Notes: generated by a model from the sequence alone, not told the origin. Shown: positions 37,651 to 49,990, counted from the stretch's first letter. The stretch is 64,000 nucleotides of DNA from Scortum barcoo (GCA_023238725.1 CM041554.1:20446050-20510049), one strand, 5' to 3'. Translations and numbers: made by a program.

Positions 37651-39375
37651 ACCACACTAGTAAAGACGACAAAAAGTGGTAAAGCAGAGACACAGGCAAA
37701 CACACACCTACTGTAGCTCTTGACTGCGGCCTTGGCAGGGCATTGTTAGGCCCAGAGGAAGACCCACCTCAGGAAAGTATGTCTCTCTTTAAGGAGTGGG
37801 AGCAGCCTGAGATGTAGAACACACATCATTGACAAACACCAGACACGTCTTCTTCAAGATTGCTTTGTCAGAGTAATGCATCTACACAGACCAGCACTCA
37901 TTAATACCTACACACACACATGCACACACAACAGGCTGGCTTGTGTGTTTCTTCCAGTCAGGTACACTAAAGCTCACTTTTGACCTACTAAACACACATC
38001 ATACGAGTGCTCCTGTGTGTTCTCCATTTTGTTGTGCATGTGTGCATGTCTATGCATGTGTGTTTAGTGCAACAGGTCTTGTTACCATATGGCCGCCCAC
38101 CGAACAAAGACTTTTCTGGCTCAGCGGCTGTCCCGTGGCTGACCCCAGCAAGATGCACGGTTCAGCAGGTCTAATGTGGCTGGACTGTGAAAATGGGGCT
38201 GGGGGGCGGGGGGGGTGAGAGAAAGAGATGGAGGGAGTGGGAAGTGGAAGGAGGAGGCAGTGGGGGAAAACAAGTGTGCCAGCAGTGACTCAGTCGGTTG
38301 TCAGGTTTCGCAGAGAATTTTAGGATTACAGGGGCAGAGAAATGCGTGTTGGTATTCAACAACATGGAGGGAAAGAATACAAAAGACGAAGGGGAAAGAG
38401 ACAGAAAGAAGGCCGAGATGTGGCGGCTGATTGGTGGCACTTGCGTCTGGCAGAAAATCAGATAACGGAGGAATTCAAGCACGACAGCAGGTTGCAGGCC
38501 TGTTCTCAGGATGTCCAGCTGCTGGGGGGGGGGGAGTGAGACAGTTTATTTAAGTTCTTGTTCTGAAAACAGGGAGTGGACCAGTCCCACCTCTCAGATC
38601 AATACATGACGCGAAGCATGTATCTCTGTAAGTCCTCACAGTGTTGGAGAACCTGGAGAGGTCTTCTAGGAGTGTGTACTGCAGGAGGTCTGGCCGTCTG
38701 AGCCAGCGCTTGCTTAAATCTCCTGACTGTCAGATAAAGATCAGGTCCCTTTCGGTGAAACTCTGCCTGCTGGAACGTTTGGCCTGCTCTGGGATCTGTA
38801 AAGTGGTCTTTCAGTTATTCTTGTCAGGATCTCATGTTTCTGCCAACGTCTTCAGAGTCATTTCAGCGCGGTTAATTCACCTTCTTAGCGTCAAGAGTGA
38901 GAAAGTTTGGGTTTGTGCCCAACTCTGTGCGCGAGCCAGCAGCATTTCATTTCTGCTGCAGAAAGACAACACTGGCTTTCCCCGCTCTGCATGCAGGATG
39001 TTTAGTTTATATTCTACGTGAGAGTTTTTGGTAGCTTCGATTCCACCGTTTTTTCCCAGAGTTAATGAGTAATTAGCAAACACGTTTCCTGTCGCTCCAG
39101 CCTTCTGTTGTTGTTTAGTCTGGTCAGTGACAGAGGGAGGAGGAGGAGAGGATGGAGACTGTCATTATGAATCTGCCACCTTATCACACAAACTGTGAAG
39201 CAAGGCCACAGAAAATGAAAGAAAGACAGAGAGAAAGCGACACGGAGGGAGGCTCTTTGACACACACCCTTTTGGTTTGTTTAGACTTCTCCCTCTGACC
39301 TTTGCCCTCCTTTGCTGATATACTGGACCCATGCCGCCCTGACCTTTGTCCCCCTCCCCCTCCTCCCATGTGCAG

Positions 39376-39877
39376 CGATGGAGGTGTTGGTGAGTGAGCT
39401 GGGTGCACTGCTGAAGATGCTAGACCAGGAGAACCTCAGCTCCTCCACGCTGGAGAAGAAGACCTCTGTGTGGAACCTCCTGCAGCAGATCCAGCCATCA
39501 GGTCAGTGAGAGGAGGAAAAGCGAGTGAAGTGCAGGTGGTGGGGCAGAGCTTAGGGAATCAGGGCTCTTCTTACAGTAAGTGTGTTATATTTGTTCTTTT
39601 CTTGCCCCCAGTTTCAGGGACAGACTACATCTACATGAACTCCTCAGTGTACAGAAACGGGACCAGCTTTGTAGAGTCCCTCTTTGAAACGTTTGGTGAG
39701 AAACAGTGCTGTAAAATGGACAACTTTCTGAATATACAAGCTGTTTTCCTGAGTTTTACACAGTCTGAGTTTAAATGTATGTTGCTGTCTTTGACAGACT
39801 GCGAGCTCGGAGACCTAAAGGATGTTACAGATGATCTAAAAGAAGACAAGAACACACAGACGGACACTTCAAAACAG
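39376..39877 (+). CDS. afap1l1: afap1l1 N-terminal coding exons
   Basis: Three exons (39376-39501, 39612-39695, 39798-39877) encode the start, the segment SGTDYIYMNSSVYRNG with SFVESLFETF, and the acidic DCELGDLKDV segment. The second exon has a tandem in-phase acceptor at 39612 or 39618. The third ends at CAG followed by gcaagt, so its intron uses a GC donor. The acceptor cag at 39373-39375 directly precedes cgATG, so the 5' UTR continues in an upstream exon. Confidence 0.9.
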
Positions 39878-42800
39878 GCAAGTGGCCAATATATATAGTA
39901 AGTCCATAACTTATCCCTTTCCAGAAATATGAGCTATACATGATATGTTGGCTTTAAATCATGCAAGTACGTGGAAACAGTGTGGGTGGGATGTATGTTA
40001 TTGTATGTATGCTCTATGCTGTCCATCTTGCCAGCACTCACGGTCCAGCATCCCACTTTGCAGAGGACCATTACGCCTCCTTAAATGAGTTGTGGAGAAA
40101 AAAAAGCAAAGAAAAATAAGAGATTGTATTCCATGTTTTGGGGGTTTCCCATGCGCAAATGCTCATCACTCTGCAAGCTGCTGGGAGAGTCGAGATTTAG
40201 GGGCCCGCCCAGAGCCCATGTGTCTAATTTATGGATATCATTTTAAGGGTTATACTGTATCTCTTTGATGATGTTGTTCTTGGGCAGTGAATTAAAAAAA
40301 AGAATCTTTCATGGTTATGGAGGAAATTTGAGATTCGTGTTTGTGCGTCTCCTTCAGCAGAACTGTGCTGACTCCCCAGCCCCGCACTCAGCTGACTCGC
40401 CTCCCCCTCTGCCCACAACACCTCCCCCTGAGGAGTACTATGAGGAGGCAGTGCCTCTCAGTCCTGGCAAGATGCCTGAGTACATCATCACACGAGGTCA
40501 GCATCTTCCCATCTCTGCTGAACTCAGTGCACTTAGTGTCATTTTGCTGTGAAGACCTCTGCTTTAAGTTATATAAACATAGTCTTTAGCACGCAATAAT
40601 TACAGAGTGCAAGTTGCTTGACGGAACATAAGGACTAATTAGGGGCTGTTTCGTGTCTTCCATTTTCAGTCAGGCCCAGCCCTCCCAACTCTATAGAGGA
40701 CGGGTATGAAGATGCAGAAAACAACTACCCCACTACCTGCATAAACTCACACCGCAAAAACTCATGTGAGTTGAAAAAGTTACCCGCCAAATGAACAAAA
40801 TTACAGGATGAAAAATGACTTCTTTACAGCAAATAAAACTCACTCGATCCTCTCTGTTGTTGCTCTCTCAGACAATGACTCTGATGCTCTGAGCAGCTCC
40901 TACGAGTCCTATGAGGAGGATGAGGAGGAGAGGAGCCCCGGTGTCAGACTCACTCACCAGTGGCCTTCGGATGAGAGCTCCATGCCTCCTGCCAGGGACT
41001 GTCGCATCTGTGCGTTCCTGCTGCGCAAGAAACGTTTCGGCCAGTGGGCGAAGCAGCTCACTGTCATACGGGAGAACAGGCTACAGGTGAGACGTCGTAC
41101 TTTCAGTTTAATCTGCAGGAAAGCAATCAGAATACGTTCACATTCTTCTCTTCCTCTTCAACTTATAGTATCTTGTGTGTCCTCCTTTTTGCAGTGCTAT
41201 AAGAGCTCTAAGGACACCTGCCCCTATGTGGACCTGCTGCTGCCCCAGTGCACTGTGGTCTATGCCCCCAAAGACAGCAAGAGGAAGCACCATGAACTCC
41301 GGTTTACCCTACCAAACGGAGACGCACTGGTGCTTGCGGTGCAAAGCAAGGAGCAGGCCCACAGATGGCTCAGGGTAAGCCACGCTTTGATGCGTATGTA
41401 CGCAGGAATACAGAGGGACAACGCAGCCATCAATCTTGTCGGCAACTACTGGAAGTGGGTTTGACGATGTGGAAAAACAAACCTCGAAAGGGGAGAGTAC
41501 AGTCGCAAGTGACACATGTAAAACATCCCCACAGGTCATCAGAGAGGTGAGCGGTCAGAGCGCCGGGCCCGAGGAATCTGCGTCTCCCGTCATTCTGAGA
41601 AAAACTGAACTTGACAAGGTAAGTGCAGAGGAGCGGATGTTTGTGTCATTTTTATCCCCCGGACATGATTTATCATCCTAGCTGAGGTGAGGAAAAGTCG
41701 GCAAGCAGCAATTGTGTTGTCACCATCAATTTTCCTAAACAATGGCTCGGCTCAGCGTAGTGCGTGGCGATACCTGTATTTGGCTTGCAGAACAAAGAGG
41801 AGATGTGTAGTGTAATTGGGCGTTAAGGCAGCAATGATAGAATTGGATGTGAGTCAGTGCTGGAACAGGCTCAACCTCTTTAAAGCTTACCAACCTGTCA
41901 GAACATAAACCCTGGTTTTGAGATATGAGAGAGTGAAGGGACCCAGAGGCTGATCTGCATGTATGCTTGTTAAAGAATGATCTCATTTAGCTCTCAGTTA
42001 GTTAAAAAAGAGCATAAAAGGCTGAGCTCTGGTTTGATCCTGGTGGACGGGCAGATCCTGTGTGGTGACTCTGCGGTTGAAGGCCTAAACCTGCGTCTGC
42101 TTCTTCCTCAGAGATTATCTGCAGAGAGAAACACCTCGGATTCAGACAGCGTGGGCGTGTCAACCGGAGAGAACTGCAGAGAAAACGGTGGGACAGACAC
42201 ACAGTGACTCAAATCAATACAGCATCTGCATCAGCAGATGGGGTTTGCTCATTTTGGTAGACAACTCAATACAGTTGTGCGATTGCAGGGTTGGACATGC
42301 AAGTGTTGAAAATACTTGACAGCACAAAACAATGTGGCTTTAATTACAAAGAACAAAAAACTTTGGCTCACTTGAGGCATCCATATTTGTTTGGTTTCCA
42401 GTCACTTCTGTATCATTAAGCGCCAAGTCGGATGTGTCAGAGCTTCCCAAGACATCTGACTTTTCCTGTTATAATTACAGCATGGATGTTGATGTGAAGA
42501 CTGGTTACAAATCACAAACATCAATGCAGCATAAGGTCACACGAAGGTTCAACATTCTTAATGACAACTGAGTTATCTCTATGAGAACAGAGCAAACTCC
42601 ATCTGCTGATGAAAGCCATGAAATGCAGATAATAGTTAAGACATTTCTTGTCAAACAACTGTTTAAAGTTTTATCAGTTTTAGGCAGTCGGTAATGTGGT
42701 GAAACATATTTTATCTTGTGTTTTTGGATATCTTAACTGAACTGAAAAGTTTTCACTTGCTCAACATACATTTGGACACAAAGCAACTGTTTTAATTTGC

Positions 42801-45800
42801 CCATTTTTTATGTAGGAAAGGTGAAACGGGGAGCTTTCGCTGCAGGCCGTAAAATAACACGTATCATTAGCTTCTCCAAGAAGAAGCCCCCTCGACCAGG
42901 AGATCCACGGACCTCCTACAGCGACCCACGACAAGGTCAGACCCTGCTTCACTTTCACTCTTTAGGTGTCCAGGTTTGCAGAAGTGTAATTTTTCTTTCC
43001 CTCTCACCATGCAGGCTACCTGTCGGTGCTGGTGAGTCAGGTGTGGCGGGAACAGTGGTGCTGCGTGTGCAGGGGCTCCCTTCACTTCTACCATGACAAA
43101 GGAGACCCGCGGACCTCCCTGCCTTCACTTCCTCTACATGGCTGCGAGGTGGTCCCGGGGCTGGGGCCCAAACATCCCTTTGCCTTCCGAATCCTACGGA
43201 ACAGCACCGAGGTTGCTGCTCTGGAGGTGAAATACTGAGCACTTGTTCTTCATTTTAAAGCTTCACTAATCAATATTTTTATATTAACAATAGTTATAAT
43301 GACTCTATGTAATTTCAAAGAGGTCACCCCTGGTGAAAAACCTGTAGAGAATTATCACCTGACCGTACATCTCATTGTTTTGGCTGTACAGCCTCAGTTC
43401 ATCAGAAACATCAGGCAGCTATTTTTCAGTGAAGAAGCTTTAATGAACTTGTACTATCTGTCAAAAAACAAACAACAGAAAGACAAAATTAGCAGCTAGC
43501 TGATGAACATATTGAAGCATTTAGCAGCTAATAGCCAGATATTTTGTTCAGGAGTTGGTGAAGACCAAAACAGAGCTAAAAGAAGGGCAAATGTTTAGGC
43601 GTTAAATTTGTTTGGTGGACAGAAACATGATGCGATGTCTGCTGTTTGAAAGGGCAAATGTTTCCTAACACATTTTCCACAGTTTAAGGTGATGATATGT
43701 CAGTTTGGTGATTGCAGCTTGTTCTTCTGCCCACAGCGGACTCAAAAGAACTGATTTAATAGTTAAATTGTCCAGGTTTGATGAATTAAAATTCAAAGCT
43801 GATTGCTTTGTCTCCTATTAGGCTAGCAGCTCTGAAGAACTTGGACGGTGGCTCGGCGTCCTCTTGGCAGAGACAGGCTCTGCCACAGATCCAGAGTCAC
43901 TCCATTACGACTACGTTGACGTGGAAACCATCGCTAACATCCGCGACGCTGCACGGCATTCCTTCCTGTGAGTGAGACAGAGAGGGGGGAGTTGGAATAT
44001 TTGGACGAGGTCAAAGGAAGTTTACTGACCAATGCAGCGTTGTTTAGACCTCATACAGACTTTATTTCTCATTTATCCTCTGATCTTAGGTGGGCCACGT
44101 CTTCAAGCAGTACCTCCACGGACTCCAGAACATATGATGAGGTCCCTAATGAGGACATACAGGTGGGACACAAATTTTCCAATTTCAGTTAAACCATATG
44201 TGTCATGCTTTACTTTGATGTGACAAGATTAGAAGCCGCATGTCTGTGTGTGTGCAGCTGTTAAGGACTGTCTCTGTCCAAATATGACATCCTATATCTG
44301 TCACCCTAACAGACAGGCAGTGCTCTGTCTATCAATGAAGGCTTTCTGTAGACCAAAGAAAAAGCAGCGTGTGGGTATGGGAGAGGGTGAAAAAGAAAAA
44401 AAAAAAAAAAAAAGCGCTCAAACTGGTGACAGGAAGGCAAGAGTTCATGGCAGTTTTACAGCCTGTAAACTCCTTTCTTAACCCCACTGACATGCACTTA
44501 AACACATACCTCTCACCACCCACAGCCACAAACACACCTTAGTGGTCTCAAACCAATAAATCTGAAGATTAGTTTATTGCTAAGCCTAATATACAAACCT
44601 TGCCCTCTTTTTTTCCCCCCTCATCCTTCTTTTTGCATCCTCCCACATCTGTCATGTCCCTCCCCACCCCCTCTCTACTCCACCCAGTCAGGGGAGAACC
44701 GCAGGCAGCAGTCTGGGAATCAGGGGAAGCGGCGCTCAAGTTTCTCCAGCAGCGACTCTGACAGAACCAAGCCTGTAGTCTCCCTCAAACGAACAGGGTC
44801 AAGTAAGTGTGTTGAGTTGGTCTTCCAAAGTATCATTGCTGTACCTCCAGTGATCCTGAGTCTATTCTCATCAGCTATATTGACAGAGTGATTGAAAACT
44901 TTATTTATGCAGTCAAAACTCACTGAGAGAATGAAATGCCCCATTTTAGAGACAACTAAGTAATGACTGAAGCAATTATCTATTAAGTTATCTATTAAAA
45001 CATTCATACTCAACTGGTGTTGAGCCTGTATTGGTCACATGTGGGGTTTACAGAATCTTGATACTTCAGAGGTTAATTGAGATATGTCGGCAGCTTTTAA
45101 ATCAATGCTACGTAAGTCAAAATATTTCTAATTTTTGTAATAGGTCCGGTGATACAGGTTGTATGGCTATCACCAGTAATGAAATGAAAGGCACTCTGAT
45201 ATACTTTAGAGGGTGAGCTGATGTTTGCATAGTTAAAGATTTTACATATCAAAGTCTGTTTTCAAGTGTTGTTGAGTAGTACTGTGTATGTTAAAATAAC
45301 TGCATAAAGCTCTTTAAGGCTCCAGGGGGAGCTGCACAAAGTCTGATAAATTGCGTTGGTTGGAACTGAAGACTACACGTCTAAAAATGAGAAAGAAAAA
45401 CCAAAAAAAACAGAAAAAAAAAATACTGAATACCTACCCAACAAAGGAATGTCTGAATAGTCAAATATTTGGGTCCGGCTATTGAGTTGAATAGAGTTTT
45501 TAAATCCTAGGTTATTGATCTAGTTCATGAGTTGAAGAAGACCTAACAATGGTTCTTGTGGCATGTGTTTGATGAGAAATTTAGATTGCACACCCTCAGC
45601 CACAACACACCGAGATTTGTTTTGTGAAGAATTTCTGATCAAGCCAGTATCTCCTGTGGCATGACAGCAGACCAATAAAGAGAGCAGCTCTCTTCTACAC
45701 TATTCACAATATCATGCCCAACCAACCACACAGTTAAGGTCTATACTGTATATGTAATACAACTAAATCTTTTTAGAGCTTCTCTCTTATGTCTTTTCAT

Positions 45801-48478
45801 CTTGGGTCTGCTTTCCATCTTTCATTGTCCAAAAAAATTAAACACTAAATTAAGAATAGCAGCCTGCTGTCCTTCGAGGGGGACAGGAATAATACAGGTG
45901 GCATCTCTTAATATAGGTACGTGTCACGCAGGAGTTATATCTTGCTGTAACTTCCACTATTCATACAGTCCCTTCAGTGGTGCACCAATTCACAGACAGT
46001 CATAAAATCTGAGCTTTTATCTGGCTCAATATTCCCCTTCTTCCTCTCTCATCTCAATCATCTTCTCACTTTCCATCCATAATCTCTTCCCTCTTCACTC
46101 GCCTCTCCCATTTGCTCCGTTGTGTCAGTTGTCCTCTGTCATAATAATAATAAAGGAGAAGAGCTTCACAAGTTTAGGAAAGTGATATTGGTGTGGTCGG
46201 CTGTCTCAGTGCGCTCCTCAAGTGCAGTTTCACAGGCCTTCACTGTGACGTCCTGACACATCAAAGAGGCAGCGCTCTGCATGGCCGAGAGCTTCAGGAT
46301 GTAACCTGAGATTTATTGGACACTCACATTAGATGTGCTGTCTTGCCTCCTGACCTCTCCCTCTGCAGGAGTGTGTGCGTGTTTATCTTTTATTCATGCA
46401 TAGTATTGTTGCTCTCTCCCAAAATCCTTTGTTTGATTCATTAAAAAAATGATAAGCTCTCATGTCAGTTGCAGAGTTGGTGTCATACTCCTCACGCGAG
46501 GAACGTAACTTTCAATAAGGACAGGCAGACATATCGCTGTGACATGTTTTGCCTTTTTCCCACAACCCTCTGCACATCTGACCCCTCACCTTTGTTCTCT
46601 TCTGACATCTCTGTCCAGACGCCAACCAATATGGGAAGTATGGGAAAACGCGAGCTGAGGAGGATGCCAAGTGTTACCTGAAAGAGAAAGAAGAGCTGGA
46701 GCGAGAGAGGGATGGGATACGAAATGTACTAGTGACCCTCCGACAGGAGAAGAGAGAGCTGAAGGAAGAGCTGAAGACGGCCTCTGGTAAGGGGACATAA
46801 AGTGAAGCGGAAAGCAGATGCTACACAAATTCTTCTCAGTCTCGGCTGAATTCATTTCTAATATAACCCTGCAGCTCCTCAGCATCCGGAAGCTGGTTAC
46901 TGTGGTTTCCAAATGAACAGCATGGCAAGAACACACATCACTGCTGATTATCTTAAGGCAAAATAGTCTTCCTCTTCAAAAGTATTGTCCAGAAAGTCAT
47001 ATTTGTCAGATGAATGGATGAGAATTTGTCTGCAAATCAATCAGAAAGCTTTTACACATCTTTAGATTCACACATTCTGTATTCCTGCTCTGTACTGGAC
47101 CCTGCACTCTGACCTCTATTATTAGAGGGCTGTGTGAGAAGAGACTTTGCCTACACGGATAAATAAAACATCTAATTGTTTTTTATTATTAAACCAAAAA
47201 ACAGGCTGTGAAAACTTCTCAATTAATTTCCTGTAGTTTCATGTAGAACGCTGCAGGCAGTGGTGGAAGACATTTTTTTTAATAAAAGTAGAATACCAAA
47301 ATTGTAAACGTACTCCATTTAAAGTGCAAACCCACTTGCAGGTAAGGTATTAGGACAGCTCCTGCCACTGTTATATTATCATATACTATATGGTTGGATT
47401 ATTTTTGCTACTTTTCAACACCCAAGTCAAGTAAAAGTACTTACAAACTGTTAAAACAGTAACTACAGTAATTAAGGAAAACTTTGTTTTGAGGGTAATA
47501 CTTTTTATTTTTATTTTATTCTATTTTTGAGGCACAATTTAAAGGACAACATGACATAGAAAATCTGCTTTTCTAATCCTTGTTTGTCTCATTGTGTTGC
47601 GTGTGCTCCAGAGAAGAGGAAGTCCTCCCTGAACAAGCGCATATCCCAGCTGGAGGACGCCTGTCGGAGTAAAGAGGCGGAGAGGGTGGACCTGGAGCTC
47701 CGGCTCACTCAGGTCCAAGAAAACCTCAAGAAGAGCCTGGCCAGTGGAGTGCTGGGTGCACCTGTTGAGGCTAAACCCCCTGCTAAGGTATATTTGTTGT
47801 GGAAAGATGCACACATACCTGCCTGCATATACGTTTCTTATTCACTTCTTTGCCTTTTTCTTTTCGCGTAGGCCTCCATCAAAAAGACACAGAATATCTA
47901 CAGCGAGTCTTTACCAGTGAACTGTGCCTTAGAGATGCGTAGGAGACCTCCATCTGTTTATGCGTCTGCTACAGGAACTGTCATGCAGAAGGCAAAGGTA
48001 ACTCCAACTGTTTCCTCTGCTCTCAGAGTCACTTCCTGAATGATTCCTCATTATGAAGACAGATCTCTGTCAGGCTTCACGGGGGGTTAATAGACTCACA
48101 GCAGCACCTGTCATCATGGAATGGCTTTTCACAGTTCACATATTGATAGATAGACACTCAACATGTGTTGATGTGCTCTCTCTGAACAGCTACAATTTAG
48201 CACCTGGTATGTGTGAGTGAATTTTGGTTATTGTTTGATATCACCCTGTTCAGCGCCTCCTGTTTTTACACTAACATTCACAGTTCTGCCTTAATTATGC
48301 CACCAGTTTGAGGTGATTTAGTAAATGAGTAGAATGTAATTGCAACATTTTTCTTAAAGCAGACAAAATAGATTGCATTGTTGCATTTATCATAATAATT
48401 AATTAAATAATAATTACTTTGTTTTCACCTACATGTGTTCTGTCTTTACAGGAATGGGAGTCAAAGAAAGGAACCTAA
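39378..48478 (+). CDS. afap1l1: afap1l1, actin filament-associated protein 1-like 1
   Basis: Coding exons: 39378-39501 (exon starts 39376), 39612-39695, 39798-39877, 40358-40496, 40670-40765, 40872-41086, 41195-41374, 41535-41618, 42112-42187, 42816-42935, 43015-43226, 43822-43967, 44090-44162, 44688-44802, 46619-46786, 47612-47787, 47872-47997, 48452-48478. They sum to 2241 bases, 746 residues and a stop; human AFAP1L1 has 768. PH1 is about residues 218-316, PH2 about 399-495, and a charged coiled coil about 582-690. The N-terminus MEVLVSELGALLKMLDQENL aligns with the first residues of AFAP1, so ATG 39378 is the family-consistent start. The paralogue call rests on ICAFLLRKKRFGQWAKQLTV, which matches AFAP1L1 better than AFAP1L2. 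The protein is known to bind F-actin and sit at podosomes. Fish may have a and b copies; I cannot tell which this is. Confidence 0.95.
39878..40357 (+). other. GC-AG intron in afap1l1
   Basis: The donor is CAG followed by GCAAGT, the best match to a U1 site that a GC donor can have. Splicing here keeps phase 0 with the exon at 40358. No GT donor nearby keeps phase. Confidence 0.75.
40358..40765 (+). CDS. afap1l1: afap1l1 proline-rich and tyrosine-motif exons
   Basis: Exon 40358-40496 reads SPPPLPTTPPPEEYYEEAVP, a proline-rich stretch followed by a YYEEA motif. The AFAP family is known to bind SH3 and SH2 domains of Src-type kinases through such motifs. Exon 40670-40765 reads IEDGYEDAENNYP. 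The first exon has a NAGNAG acceptor, so a Gln at its start may or may not be included. Confidence 0.9.
40872..41618 (+). CDS. afap1l1: afap1l1 first PH domain exons
   Basis: Exons 40872-41086, 41195-41374 and 41535-41618. An acidic YESYEEDEEE segment precedes the domain. PH1 runs from CRICAFLLRKK through CYKSSKD and HHELRF to the helix EQAHRWLRVIREV. The C-terminal helix with its conserved Trp spans the intron at 41375. Confidence 0.94.
42112..42935 (+). CDS. afap1l1: afap1l1 inter-PH linker exons
   Basis: Exon 42112-42187 reads NTSDSDSVGVSTGENC, a Ser-rich segment also found in the human protein (TSDSDSVGV). Exon 42816-42935 reads AGRKITRIISFSKKKPP, a basic stretch conserved in human as AGRKITRIIGFSKKK. 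The intron between them carries a 385-bp inverted-repeat element. Confidence 0.92.
42229..42613. mobile_element. MITE with long terminal inverted repeats in afap1l1 intron
   Basis: catcagcagatggggtttgc at 42230-42249 is matched by gcaaactccatctgctgatg at 42593-42612, its inverse complement with one mismatch. The interior of about 340 bp has no coding frame. Confidence 0.7.
43015..43967 (+). CDS. afap1l1: afap1l1 second PH domain exons
   Basis: Exons 43015-43226 and 43822-43967. PH2 runs from GYLSVLVSQVWREQWC through GCEVVPGLGPKHPFAFRI to the helix SSEELGRWLGVLLAETGS. It is followed by HYDYVDVETIANI, conserved across AFAP family members. Confidence 0.94.
43470..43640. repeat. probable interspersed repeat in afap1l1 intron
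   Basis: The stretch with ttagcagctagctgatgaac and catttagcagctaatagcca resembles a common fish intronic repeat. Boundaries are approximate and the identity is from memory. Confidence 0.35.
44090..44802 (+). CDS. afap1l1: afap1l1 Ser-rich exons
   Basis: Exon 44090-44162 encodes STDSRTYDEVPNEDIQ, corresponding to human RVYDDVPYEKMQ. Exon 44688-44802 encodes a Ser/Arg-rich stretch with RRSSFSSSDSDR. The region is low in complexity and probably disordered. Confidence 0.88.
46619..48478 (+). CDS. afap1l1: afap1l1 coiled coil and C-terminus
   Basis: Exons 46619-46786, 47612-47787, 47872-47997 and 48452-48478. The first two encode NQYGKYGKTRAEEDAK and a long charged helix (LRQEKRELKEEL, RVDLELRLTQVQENLKKSL), the actin-binding and self-association region known in AFAP1. 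The last exons read SLPVNCALEMRRR, GTVMQKAK and EWESKKGT, then TAA at 48476. The end matches the human VLQKAKEWEMKKT. Confidence 0.94.
47258..47530 (-). repeat. fish interspersed repeat (gtggtggaaga... aagtaaaagtac family)
   Basis: It opens with cagtggtggaagac and contains aataaaagtagaataccaaa and agtcaagtaaaagtacttac. The other end of the same family appears, inverted, at 61340-61372 (agtaaaagatctgaatac). It lies in the afap1l1 intron before 47612. Confidence 0.55.
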
Positions 48479-49425
48479 GAGTGGTATCATGAAAAGGACT
48501 GGAGAAATAATGAATGGATGTCAGGATCGGACTATTGTGATGTTTAATCCCGTCAAGGACAACCTTCCATCTACATCCCAAAGCACACACTTGTTTCACT
48601 TTGAATTACTGAGCAAGTAAACTGTAATTAAAGAAATTAGCCACTAGGTGGAGGTACAGCGCACTAAATATTTACTCCTCTGTCACCCTTAACGGACCAC
48701 TCCTAATGTGAGGGATCCAACGGCCGCTCACTGCCGCATCCAAGTGTTTTCATCGTCTTTGAATGACACATATTCCAATGTGGCACACAGAAGAGTGTGA
48801 GAGAGAGTTTCTGAAAGAAAGACACAAGGAAAGTGTATTGGAGAGTACAATGAGGCCACAGAGTGCGGTGTTTTACTGGGAAGGCGACACAAGATTGTGT
48901 CTCATCCAATGAAATGTTTAATTGTTGAGTTGTCATGAGAAATGTGAGGTGTTGGGGGAAACAAGAAGATGGAGGCAGTCGAAGCCGTGATGTGCCTTTT
49001 ATATGTTTTTTTCTGCCTGTACAGAGTGAGCCAAGACTACTGTTTTGTGTGTTTTATACTTTTATACTGTTCAAGGTTTCATTTCTGATCATCATAAGCC
49101 ATACCTATCCGAGGTATTCAGCTGTGTGCCATGAAGGGCTCTGTGTATTTTTATTGTTAGTATTTGACTGCACTTATTAGCTTCTCCTGTCAGGGTGAAG
49201 CTGTGCTATGCAGCCAAACCATCTGCTGAATAAATTACTTGACCCTCTTTGGCACAGTTAAATACTCCTGCTAGAGATAGCGATAGTGACTAACAAATGG
49301 TTCCATTCATTGATACAAACCAAAACTTTTTCTAACAACTTTTCTGCCAAGCCTGTGGTCGACTTTTGCACTTTACTGTTCTCCTACCTTGATGAGGGAA
49401 TAATAAACGTGTGTCTTATTCTCAA
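48479..49425 (+). other. afap1l1: afap1l1 3' UTR (probable extent)
   Basis: Non-coding sequence follows the stop. AATAAA occurs at 49229-49234 and again at 49402-49407, the latter followed by cgtgtgtctt, a GT-rich downstream element. Both may be used. Confidence 0.6.
49402..49407 (+). terminator. candidate poly(A) signal of afap1l1
   Basis: Canonical AATAAA with GT-rich sequence directly downstream. An earlier AATAAA at 49229-49234 is an alternative. Confidence 0.6.
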
Positions 49426-49435
49426 ACATTTGACC

Positions 49436-49441
49436 TTTAAT
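49436..49441 (-). terminator. possible poly(A) signal of gabrp on the minus strand
   Basis: TTTAAT on the plus strand reads ATTAAA on the minus strand, 550 bases after the gabrp stop. No canonical AATAAA was seen on this strand between the stop and this point. The site is about 30 bases from the afap1l1 signal, so the two transcripts may meet or overlap. Confidence 0.3.
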
Positions 49442-49990
49442 CATTTGTTACCGTACAGACACTGAACTTCTTCCCACGCTGAAATGCATTTCATAATTTC
49501 ACATGATTTTCTGTGGAGCAAACACAGTCTCATCCGAACAGCGTAAGAACGCTGAGACAAGAAATAAAATCTACATCTACATCAGTCGCTAAATGAAGGC
49601 AATTCAATGCAGCACAGTACAGTGTGATGCAGTTCAGGCAGCCTATTGTTTATAGCAAGTTAACTCATCCTCATTTTTATATGGTATTGTCAGTAAAGAG
49701 ACAGAGACATGCTCTGTATCGTCACTTTTACATGTTAATACGTTGGTAGCAATCCAGTCATACTTTACCAATAACAACTGTACAGAGTGTTATACAATGA
49801 AGAAATCTGGTATTTCTTTCTCACTTTATAGCCCTGTCTGTAGGACAAAAAAGGTTTTATATATGTGATACAAAATAGCTGTGTGATCAGCTTCTATCCA
49901 GGCAGTGACAACTGGTATTGGGTCTCAAATGAGGAGGTAGAGCAGCTTCAGGGTGGTGAAATTAACAATGCAGCAGCTTGGAACCAATGC

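Larger units (their letters stand above)
24503..39375 (+). other. large non-coding interval, probably afap1l1 intron 1
   Basis: About 14.9 kb separate the first candidate exon from the first certain coding exon. I see no further coding exons with both splice sites and homology. It holds microsatellites, a SINE at 33750, one palindromic repeat half at 34510, a second candidate first exon ending at 35835, and two GC-richer blocks that may be regulatory. Confidence 0.6.

Noticed and set aside
38641..39021. 126-codon open frame on the plus strand before afap1l1
   Set aside because: No splice context or recognisable domain; it lies in the intron or upstream region and looks like chance.
41365..41550. 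Open frame running through 41375-41534 between two afap1l1 PH1 exons
   Set aside because: Read-through of a 160-bp intron with good gtaagc and acag ends; the PH helix continues correctly only when it is spliced.
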